14,338 bases of DNA from an uncultured Prevotella sp. (GTDB lineage Bacteria > Bacteroidota > Bacteroidia > Bacteroidales > Bacteroidaceae): NCBI GenBank assembly GCA_900768785.1, contig CAAGEG010000104.1, forward strand, positions 1-14,338, in the 5' to 3' direction. The notes beneath the pieces were generated by a model. It searched no databases, was not told where the DNA came from, and saw nothing but the letters and a program-made list of their open reading frames with translations. The first letter of the stretch is position 1; each line of letters opens with the position of its first letter. Below are positions 7,839-14,338 of the stretch, in pieces. The translations under genes were made by a program, and so were the position numbers.

Positions 7839-10800
7839 ATGAAAAGAAAATTCATAATTAGTTTGTGCTTGAGTCTATTTATGGCATTGTTTTCTATGCC
7901 GGCTCTTGCCCAAGACCAGACGGTAAAAGGTACTGTCGTTGATGAGAACGGAGATCCTATTATCGGTGCTTCGGTGCGTGTTAATGGTAAAAACGGTACC
8001 GGTGTCATTACAGACCTTGATGGTAACTATACCATTTCAGTTCCCAAAGGCAGCAAGGTAACCATTTCATATATAGGTTATATAACCCAAACCGTTGCTC
8101 CCGGTGGAAAAGTTCAAATGAAAGAAGACGCTCAAAACCTTGAAGAAGTTGTCGTTGTAGGTTACGGTGTACAAAAGAAAGCCCACCTTACGGGGTCTGT
8201 TGCAACAGTTCAGATGGATGATATTCAAGATTTGTCAGGTGCCGGACTTGCATCTTCACTCTCCGGACTTATGAATGGTGTGAGCGTTAGTGGCGGTGAC
8301 TCTCGTGTGGGTAACAATGCTACGATAAAGATTCGTGATACTAACGACTTTGGAGACATTGGTATTACTAACGTAGAACCTCTTTATGTTATTGACGGAT
8401 ATGTATATCCTAATGACGTAAAATCAGGAACATCAAATGTTGCAACCAATCTTGGTGCTCAAGCATTCAACAATCTTGACCCGTCAGAGGTTGAAAGCAT
8501 CTCCGTGTTAAAGGATGCTTCGGCTGCTGTTTATGGTGCTCGTGCTGCCAACGGTGTTATTCTCGTTACCACAAAGAAAGGAAAACTCGGTGCTCCGCGC
8601 ATATCTTATAACGGAACATTCGGTATTACTGATGCTGTTTCTCATCCAAAGATGTTGAGTGCATACAATTATGGTCGCCTATACAATGCTGTTGCAGCTG
8701 CCGATCCTACGGTTACATCACTCAACAATAAGACCGGACTCTTCCAAGCAGATGAGCTTGAAGCTATGAAGAACCTCAATTATGACTTGCTTGACAAGTA
8801 TTGGGACACCGGATTTACTATGCAACATAGCGTAAATGTTAGCGGTGCGACAGAGAAAGCAAGCTATTTTGCCGGTATATCTTACTTTGAACAAGACGGT
8901 AATCTTGGCAATCTTGATTATGATCGTTGGAACTATCGTGCCGGTGTTGACGTAAAAATCAGTCAGTATCTTAAAGCAAATCTTAGCGTTAGTGGTGATT
9001 ATAGCGACCAAAACAAGCCTAATGTATCTTTCGGTTCATCAGGAGCTGAGAATGATTACCGCAGTCTTCTATTCCGTCCGCGCTATTTGCCGGAGACGGT
9101 AGATGGTCGTTACATTCTCGGATATGGAATAAGTAACTCGGAGAGCAACTCTGCTCAGAAGTACGCTTACGGTTTGATGCAGAACAATGGTGACTATAAT
9201 AAGACCATGAACTCTAATACAAACATCAACGGAAGCCTTGAATATGACTTCGCTTGGAGTAAGATATTGAAAGGTCTCAAGTTGCGCTTCTCTTACTCAA
9301 AGAGTATTAGCACAGCAAAAGGTAATGAATATGGTTCAGAATTCACACTCTATAAGATGATAAATCGTACAGGTAGCGGCTCTCACCTCTATACTCCTAT
9401 TGCAGGAGAAGAGTATGACCCTTATCTCGTGAGCGATAATTTCGAACCAATAACATACGACAATGGTGGTATAGGTGGTTATTTGTCTCGTACGATGTCA
9501 CGTACCGACAACTATCAGATAAACTTTACAGCTTCTTATGCACGCACATTCGGCAAACACGATGTTAGTGCATTGTTCTCAATAGAGAAGTCTGAGGCAG
9601 AAACAGAGTGGATGAAAGGTCAAGTATCAGATCCTTATTCATTCACAACAGGTCAATCTACAGGCGCTGCAGGTCAGAATACATACGCTCCACAATGGAC
9701 AAGATACGAGTCAGGTACATTGTCTTACATCGGTCGTTTGAATTATTCTTATGCAGACAAATATCTTTTTGAATTCCTTCTCCGTTCTGATGCTTCAACA
9801 AAGTTCGCTCCCAAGAACTATTGGGGTGTGTTCCCGTCTGTTAGTGCAGGTTGGGTTATATCAGAAGAAAACTGGTTCAAGGACAAAGTTAAATGGGTTG
9901 ACTTCCTTAAAGTACGTGCTTCTTTCGGTATGACAGGTCGTGACAACACTCCGGCATGGCAATGGATGAAGAATTACGACATTTGGTCAAAACTGGCTGA
10001 CGGAGCTGTGTTTGGAACAAGCAATACTGCAACCGGACAAGTGCTGCGTTTGAACAACGATAATGCAGCTATCAATACCGATGTTCATTGGGATAAGTCT
10101 TATAAAGCCAATCTTGGTATCGATTTGCATGTACTAAACCAAAGACTTGGTATTACTTTTGAAACTTACCGCGTGTGGAACCGTGAGATGTTTATGAACC
10201 TTTCTCAAACCGTTCCCGGTACAGTAGGAGGTCTTTCTGCTTATACCAATGTCGGCGAAATGGATAACTGGGGTTATGAGTTGTCTCTTAACTGGCACGA
10301 CAAAATTGGTAAAGACTTTAAATATCGCATAGGTCTTAATACCGGTTATAGCGATAACAAAGTGCTTAAGGCTGACTTCGCCACAGAAAACATGTATTGT
10401 AATATACAAAAAGGTGGTCGTTCAGATATCGGTACATGGGGTATGCAATGTATAGGTATGTTCCGCTCTTTCCAAGATATTAATGAATACTTTGATAAAT
10501 ATGGCATTACATCTTACATGGGATTGTCAAAAGACCAAGTACGTCCCGGTATGCTTATATATAAAGATATTCGTGGCGCCTACGATTCAACAACAGGAAC
10601 ATATGCAGGTCCTGATGGAATAGTTGACAAAGACCAAGATCAAGTTCAGCTATCACACAGAAACAATCCTTATGGCTTCACAGTAAATATGAGTGCAGAG
10701 TGGAAAGGCTTGTCTATTAACGCACAAATGAATGCAAGTTGGGGCGGTTACAGCTTCTTACCCGGTTATGCTTTAAAACCTGCATACGGTATGGAAGCAA

Positions 10801-11183
10801 CAAATATGCCTTCTTTCTGGAATCCGGATGATATGTTTGTATATCAAGACATTTATGATGCAGAAGGAAATCTGCTTATGAAAGAAAACCGCAACGGCTC
10901 TTTGCCAAACCTTGCTTATGCTTCTGTTAACTCTTCTACATCAAACTTTTGGCGTATAAGTGGCACACGTGTTACACTCAACCGTTTGACAATAGCTTAC
11001 AAGATACCTACTGCATGGGTTAAATTCTTAGGAATACAGAGTGCACGTATCAATGTTACAGGACAAAACTTGTTGAGTTTGTATAATCCGTATCCTGACA
11101 ACTTCATCGATCCGTTGTCAAGTAACTATGGTAGTTATCCAAAACTCCGCAAGTGGACTATCGGTGTAAACCTTTCGTTCTAA
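7839..11183 (+). CDS. SusC/RagA-family TonB-linked outer-membrane transporter
   Basis: This 1114-aa transporter would import oligosaccharides across the outer membrane using TonB energy. Residues 1-24 are a signal peptide ending PALA. Residues 28-98 are a carboxypeptidase-regulatory-like domain (VKGTVVDENGDPIIGASV, then DLDGNYTISV). The TonB-box-like LEEVVVVGYGVQKK is at 101-114. The plug follows, with PLYVIDG (181-187) and the SusC signature around 221-249 (ISVLKDASAAVYGARAANG). The remainder is a beta-barrel with alternating aromatic strands, ending in KWTIGVNLSF with a terminal Phe typical of outer-membrane barrels. Length is normal for the family. There is no STN domain before the regulatory domain, so signalling to a trans-envelope anti-sigma factor is not indicated. 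The SusD-like gene follows 27 bp downstream. Confidence 0.97.
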   Translation: MKRKFIISLCLSLFMALFSMPALAQDQTVKGTVVDENGDPIIGASVRVNGKNGTGVITDLDGNYTISVPKGSKVTISYIGYITQTVAPGGKVQMKEDAQNLEEVVVVGYGVQKKAHLTGSVATVQMDDIQDLSGAGLASSLSGLMNGVSVSGGDSRVGNNATIKIRDTNDFGDIGITNVEPLYVIDGYVYPNDVKSGTSNVATNLGAQAFNNLDPSEVESISVLKDASAAVYGARAANGVILVTTKKGKLGAPRISYNGTFGITDAVSHPKMLSAYNYGRLYNAVAAADPTVTSLNNKTGLFQADELEAMKNLNYDLLDKYWDTGFTMQHSVNVSGATEKASYFAGISYFEQDGNLGNLDYDRWNYRAGVDVKISQYLKANLSVSGDYSDQNKPNVSFGSSGAENDYRSLLFRPRYLPETVDGRYILGYGISNSESNSAQKYAYGLMQNNGDYNKTMNSNTNINGSLEYDFAWSKILKGLKLRFSYSKSISTAKGNEYGSEFTLYKMINRTGSGSHLYTPIAGEEYDPYLVSDNFEPITYDNGGIGGYLSRTMSRTDNYQINFTASYARTFGKHDVSALFSIEKSEAETEWMKGQVSDPYSFTTGQSTGAAGQNTYAPQWTRYESGTLSYIGRLNYSYADKYLFEFLLRSDASTKFAPKNYWGVFPSVSAGWVISEENWFKDKVKWVDFLKVRASFGMTGRDNTPAWQWMKNYDIWSKLADGAVFGTSNTATGQVLRLNNDNAAINTDVHWDKSYKANLGIDLHVLNQRLGITFETYRVWNREMFMNLSQTVPGTVGGLSAYTNVGEMDNWGYELSLNWHDKIGKDFKYRIGLNTGYSDNKVLKADFATENMYCNIQKGGRSDIGTWGMQCIGMFRSFQDINEYFDKYGITSYMGLSKDQVRPGMLIYKDIRGAYDSTTGTYAGPDGIVDKDQDQVQLSHRNNPYGFTVNMSAEWKGLSINAQMNASWGGYSFLPGYALKPAYGMEATNMPSFWNPDDMFVYQDIYDAEGNLLMKENRNGSLPNLAYASVNSSTSNFWRISGTRVTLNRLTIAYKIPTAWVKFLGIQSARINVTGQNLLSLYNPYPDNFIDPLSSNYGSYPKLRKWTIGVNLSF

Positions 11184-11210
11184 GTAGTAACCATAATCAA
11201 AGAAAGAACA

Positions 11211-13433
11211 ATGAATACTAAAATAAAATTATTAGGTTTGGGACTTGTCGCCTCTCTGACTCTTGTGTCTTGTAGCGACAGTTTCTTGGAGGAGAAACAG
11301 AACTATGAAAAGTTTACTCCTGAGATATACAATGATTTTCAAGGTGCTCAATTGCGTGTAAATTCCATTTACGGACAGTGTCTTCCTAATCCTAATTCAG
11401 CAGGAGCATGGAACAACAACTGCACCGGTTTGGCAAGCGACATACAGTCAAAGGCTACTGAAGAATATACCGGCATAAGCAACGATGCGGCAACAAGTTT
11501 TGTTGACCCGCGTGCCGAATTGTCTTCATCAACAGGTTTCAGGGTGCCCGATTACTTCCAAAACGAGCAGAAACACCTTGCTAACGTGTGGGGACGCATA
11601 CGTAACATCAACGAAACAATGGAAGGCATCAATGGAAGTACGCTTAGTCAGGCAGATAAAGACAAGTTGGTAGGTCAATGTCTGTTCTTCCGTGCTTGGT
11701 GCTACTATCAGTTGGTTAAATGGTATGGCGGTGTGCCTATCATTACTGAAGTTCAGGAACCTGATCCCGGCTCTTTTACACAGCGTTCTTCTGCAAAAGA
11801 TTGTATAGAGTTTATAGTTAAAGACCTCGATGATGCTGCTGATAAACTTGCAGCTGCAACTACAAACGGTGGTTGGGATTCTGACAACTGGGGACGTGTA
11901 ACTTCAGGAACCGCACTTGCGCTGAAAGGACGTGTATTGGTGCTTTGGGCAAGTCCTATGTTTAATAGAAGCAACGACCAAACACGTTGGCAAAATGCTT
12001 ACGAACAGATAAAAAACAGTATCCCGGTGCTTAATGCTTGCGGCTATGATCTTTATCAAACATCTGATAATATCAATGCTTCTGCTTTCGCTCGTATTTT
12101 TGGAGAGAAGAAAACATGCGAAGATGTGTTCGTAACATTGTTCAATATCAACGATGGTAATAGCGACGGCGGTAAGAATAACCTTTGGGAGCGTGCTATA
12201 CGTCCTATAAATACTGATGCCGCAGGCAAGAGTTCAGGCTCAGAACCTTCAGCTATGCTTATTGATATGTTCCCAATGGCAGACGGTAAGTTGCCTGCTA
12301 CGGTAACCACATATAACAAGTTGGAGAGATCAACATACATCTATGAGCGTGATTATCCATTCATGAACCGTGACCCACGTTTCTATCGTACATTCGCATT
12401 CCCCGGTGTTCGTTGGGCTTATAAGGGCGATGCCAGCAACGGAGGTGCAAACAACAATCCTTCAGATGGTGAAAATTATGCTCTTTGGAACTATGTTTGG
12501 TACACCAGTCTAAACGATCAAGGCAACGTTGAGAGTGGAGAATCTTATGGTGCCGACAATCTTTTGAAGAGCAAGAAAGGTATGTATGTACGTAAGAGAA
12601 GCGATGATAACGATGTCAATACTCCTCTTTACAGCTATACTCCCGGTTATGCTAATGGTGCTTTCTGTCTTTCAGGAGCCAATTACATAGAGATACGCTA
12701 TGCCGAAGTGTTGCTCAACTATGCTGAGGCTGCTTGTGGTGCCGGACATCTTGATGTTGCTGTAGAGCAATTGCAGAAGATTCGTGCTCGTGTAGGCTAT
12801 ACAGGAGACAACAATTATGGCTTACCAATCAACTTGGCTTCTGATCAAGCTGCTTGTATGAGTGCAGTTTTGCTTGAAAGACAAATAGAATTGGCATACG
12901 AAGGTAAACGTTTTGACGACATGCGTCGTTGGATGCTCTATGATGGTGGCGCAAATGTGAACGAAATCGAGGGTGCTCCTTCTACATGGAAACTCACCGG
13001 CTGGGGCGGGAACACTTGCGAGTGGCTTGGATTTACTCAGTTTAACGGACAGCGTCGTGAGAAAATGGAGTTCCGTGTTGCCGATTCTTTTGGTGTAGGA
13101 GGTACTACTTACGACAGCGATCCATTGGTAAAGGCGGGCGTAACACGTTGTGCTCCGTTAGACTTGCGCCAAAATTTGGCAACTCAACAAGAGACTCTCA
13201 AAAACTGGTATTCACAAAATCTTGTACGCAAGGATAATAGAGGCGACGGCAGAGATGCCAATCTCGTAGATCTTACAATACATTTCTACGCTAAATACTA
13301 TTTCCTTGGCTTGTCAAGTGGTGCGCAGACACGTAACGACAGTCGCTTGTTGCAGACCATTGGTTGGGAAGATTACAACAATGGAGGTGCCAATGGAACA
13401 TTTGACCCATTGGCAGAGACACCGGCTGAATAG
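11211..13433 (+). CDS. SusD/RagB-family glycan-binding surface lipoprotein
   Basis: This 740-aa lipoprotein would cap the SusC-like barrel and bind its glycan at the cell surface. The signal ends in lipobox LVSC (Cys21), followed by SDSFLEE, an acidic surface-export-type stretch. TPR-type helical elements typical of the family are visible: LFFRAWCYYQLVKWYGGVPIITE at about 158-180 (split by a Cys), IEIRYAEVLLNYAEAACG around 490-508, and LLERQIELAYEGKRFDDMRRW around 552-572. The protein is longer than the usual 500-650 residues. The extra length is spread through loops in the middle (about 330-480) and the C-terminal third rather than in an added domain that I can name. It is the last gene of the operon, with a terminator 31 bp after the stop codon. 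Confidence 0.95.
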   Translation: MNTKIKLLGLGLVASLTLVSCSDSFLEEKQNYEKFTPEIYNDFQGAQLRVNSIYGQCLPNPNSAGAWNNNCTGLASDIQSKATEEYTGISNDAATSFVDPRAELSSSTGFRVPDYFQNEQKHLANVWGRIRNINETMEGINGSTLSQADKDKLVGQCLFFRAWCYYQLVKWYGGVPIITEVQEPDPGSFTQRSSAKDCIEFIVKDLDDAADKLAAATTNGGWDSDNWGRVTSGTALALKGRVLVLWASPMFNRSNDQTRWQNAYEQIKNSIPVLNACGYDLYQTSDNINASAFARIFGEKKTCEDVFVTLFNINDGNSDGGKNNLWERAIRPINTDAAGKSSGSEPSAMLIDMFPMADGKLPATVTTYNKLERSTYIYERDYPFMNRDPRFYRTFAFPGVRWAYKGDASNGGANNNPSDGENYALWNYVWYTSLNDQGNVESGESYGADNLLKSKKGMYVRKRSDDNDVNTPLYSYTPGYANGAFCLSGANYIEIRYAEVLLNYAEAACGAGHLDVAVEQLQKIRARVGYTGDNNYGLPINLASDQAACMSAVLLERQIELAYEGKRFDDMRRWMLYDGGANVNEIEGAPSTWKLTGWGGNTCEWLGFTQFNGQRREKMEFRVADSFGVGGTTYDSDPLVKAGVTRCAPLDLRQNLATQQETLKNWYSQNLVRKDNRGDGRDANLVDLTIHFYAKYYFLGLSSGAQTRNDSRLLQTIGWEDYNNGGANGTFDPLAETPAE

Positions 13434-13463
13434 TTTTTTTAGATATTATATATTACAAAACGT

Positions 13464-13507
13464 TAAGTGGTGGCGAGATTTTTCGTCACCACTTATCTTT
13501 GTTTTTA
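13464..13507 (+). terminator. Rho-independent terminator of the Sus-like operon
   Basis: The arms 13464-13476 (taagtggtggcga) and 13483-13495 (tcgtcaccactta) form a 13-pair stem with a single G-T pair and a 6-base loop. The T-rich tail tctttgttttt follows at 13497-13507. It lies 31 bp past the SusD stop. This is a textbook intrinsic terminator and indicates the operon ends here. Confidence 0.85.
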
Positions 13508-13555
13508 GACATAACGAAAGGCTTGTAAATATATCAAAGGGATAATAGATATCTG

Positions 13556-13642
13556 CGGTCTAATGACCGATTGGGGCTTAATAACAAAGATAGGTAAACT
13601 CTCTTGCCTATGGCGGATAACACATCTGCTACCTTATTAAGC
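13556..13642. other. Potentially structured non-coding segment
   Basis: Three nested or adjacent stems can be drawn. CGGTC-taat-GACCG occupies 13556-13569. An outer 9-bp perfect stem, gcttaataa (13576-13584) with ttattaagc (13634-13642), encloses an 8-pair hairpin, ataggtaa (13590-13597) with ttgcctat (13604-13611), which has one G-T pair. No ORF is convincing. It could be a small RNA or untranslated leader, or a remnant of a mobile element. It matches no RNA family that I recognise, and the evidence is pairing alone. Confidence 0.35.
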
Positions 13643-13716
13643 GGAGATTATATATTTCTGCGAGCAAAAATGTCAGTTTGGATTTGTAACCGACGAACTT
13701 TAACAAGGAGAAAACG

Positions 13717-13788
13717 ATGCGGAAGTTGGCACAGTTGGCACAGTTGGCACGGCACGTATTTTATATAGTAATTATTATAACTAATTGA
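13717..13788 (+). CDS. Possible 23-aa small ORF reading through the 9-bp repeats
   Basis: An ATG is preceded by an AAGGAG Shine-Dalgarno match 7 bases upstream (13705-13710 region), unusual for this window. The frame reads MRKLAQLAQLARHVFYIVII then ITN and a stop. The first half is the 9-bp repeat translated as LAQ units. The second half is hydrophobic. It may be a leader peptide, the relic start of a lost gene, or chance. No homologue comes to mind. Confidence 0.2.
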   Translation: MRKLAQLAQLARHVFYIVIIITN

Positions 13789-13866
13789 TAATCAATGATA
13801 GTAATATTTTTGAAGAAAAAACAAGGGGCGTGCCAACTGTGCCAACTGTGCCAACTGTGCCAACTT
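13723..13866. repeat. 28-bp perfect inverted repeat made of 9-bp tandem units
   Basis: The left arm (13724-13750) contains three agttggcac units and the right arm (13830-13865) four gtgccaact units, which are its reverse complement. A 28-bp stretch at 13723-13750 pairs exactly with 13839-13866. An additional inner pair, ggcacg (13751-13756) with cgtgcc (13829-13834), offers an alternative register. The 88-bp centre is extremely AT-rich. The structure could be a large cruciform, a long RNA hairpin, a miniature mobile element, or a protein-binding array. Unequal unit numbers in the arms suggest the 9-mers expand and contract. Confidence 0.9.
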
Positions 13867-13945
13867 TTCGGACCAAATTGCCGAAGATGAGTGGTGCGAT
13901 TACCTGCGTCATATAATAATATTTTATGATGCAGAGTCAACAGAC

Positions 13946-14209
13946 AAGACATTTAACCTGAATCAGTCATTAGATTTACCCAAAGTCGTAGTGAGTTTAG
14001 CCTTAACAAGTATTGTGTTTAGTCCAAAGTCGTAGTGAGTTTAGCCCAAATTCGTAATGAGTTTAGCCTTAACATTTAATGTGTTTTACCAAAAGTATTT
14101 CTGTGTTGATGTTTTAAAGTATATTGTTTGCGAGTTGTAAACATGTTGTTTAGTGGGTGTAAACATAGTGTTTAGACATGCTAACTATGGTGTTTACGAT
14201 GCCTAAACT
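13946..14209. repeat. Right 22-bp phased degenerate repeat array
   Basis: A TTTA-like core recurs at 13952, 13975, 13996, 14018, 14040, 14062, 14084, 14106 (TTGA), 14127 (TTTG), 14149, 14171 and 14193. The intervals are 22 bp, plus or minus one, over twelve units. Three unit types alternate: one with caaagtcgtagtgagtttag (13981 and 14025, nearly repeated at 14047), one with attgtgtttag or aatgtgtttta (14003 and 14069), and one with the dyad taaacatagtgttta (14160-14174), which is also the core of the left array. There are no unique spacers and no cas genes. Confidence 0.85.
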
Positions 14210-14239
14210 ATATAGTAATGTTTATTAACGATTGAAAGT

Positions 14240-14338
14240 TGACTTTGACTGATTTTACTTCACAGATTATTTGTTAGTTTACTGTTTTACTTCACTTACT
14301 CTGCAATGTCTTCCTAAGACGCTTTACAATGTTGTTCA
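14240..14338. repeat. Right copy of the 99-bp perfect terminal inverted repeat
   Basis: This is the exact reverse complement of 19-117. It is truncated by the window end, so its outer boundary is unknown. On its inner side the match stops at 14239. About 30 bp (14210-14239) separate it from the last clear 22-bp unit. No ORF or transposase signature is present. Confidence 0.95.

Noticed and set aside
11183..11210. Separate promoter between the SusC and SusD genes
   Set aside because: The gap is only 27 bp with no TAnnTTTG match; co-transcription is simpler.
13306..13545. 79-aa ORF overlapping the SusD 3' end
   Set aside because: It is out of frame with SusD and runs through the terminator hairpin.
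13761..13952. 63-aa minus-strand ORF with SWH repeats
   Set aside because: The repeats are just the 9-mer read antisense, with no start context and no recognisable domain.
19..14338. Composite transposon bounded by terminal inverted repeats
   Set aside because: No transposase, integrase or recombinase gene lies between the repeats, the outer ends are not seen, and no target-site duplication can be checked.

Overview
The window looks like chromosomal DNA of a Bacteroidales bacterium, most likely from the Prevotellaceae. The evidence is a SusC/SusD outer-membrane pair with typical Bacteroidetes lipoprotein signals, an RND pump fused to its own outer-membrane channel, genes mostly without Shine-Dalgarno sequences, and AT-rich intergenic DNA with TAnnTTTG-type promoter matches. 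The genus is an inference; there is no rRNA or other taxonomic marker in the window.

Layout. Positions 1-343 are non-coding: a 99-bp sequence (19-117) that recurs exactly inverted at the right edge (14240-14338), followed by an array of 22-bp units. Positions 344-5640 hold a leftward two-gene heavy-metal efflux operon: a 1446-aa CzcA/CusA-type RND pump with a TolC-like channel fused to its C-terminus (1300-5640), then a periplasmic adaptor lipoprotein (344-1267). The three parts of a tripartite efflux system are thus encoded by two genes. Positions 5641-6281 are a 641-bp AT-rich divergent intergenic region. Positions 6282-13433 hold a rightward three-gene operon for glycan uptake: a surface lipoprotein of the DUF4957/DUF5123 type, a SusC-like TonB-dependent transporter, and an unusually long SusD-like binding lipoprotein. 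The genes are 30 and 27 bp apart, and a strong hairpin terminator follows (13464-13507). No glycosidase, polysaccharide lyase or regulator lies in the window, so the operon is an uptake module. Pectin-type glycan is the best guess for substrate, based only on the DUF4957/DUF5123 partner.

Positions 13508-14338 are non-coding but highly structured: a potentially folded segment (13556-13642), a 28-bp perfect inverted repeat built from 9-bp tandem units (13723-13866), about twelve 22-bp units held in phase by a TTTA core (about 13946-14209), and the right copy of the 99-bp repeat. The two operons are ordinary in kind. The unexplained material is the repeat architecture at both ends: 22-bp phased arrays lying just inside an exact 99-bp inverted repeat. 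I see no transposase, integrase, recombinase or CRISPR gene that would account for it.
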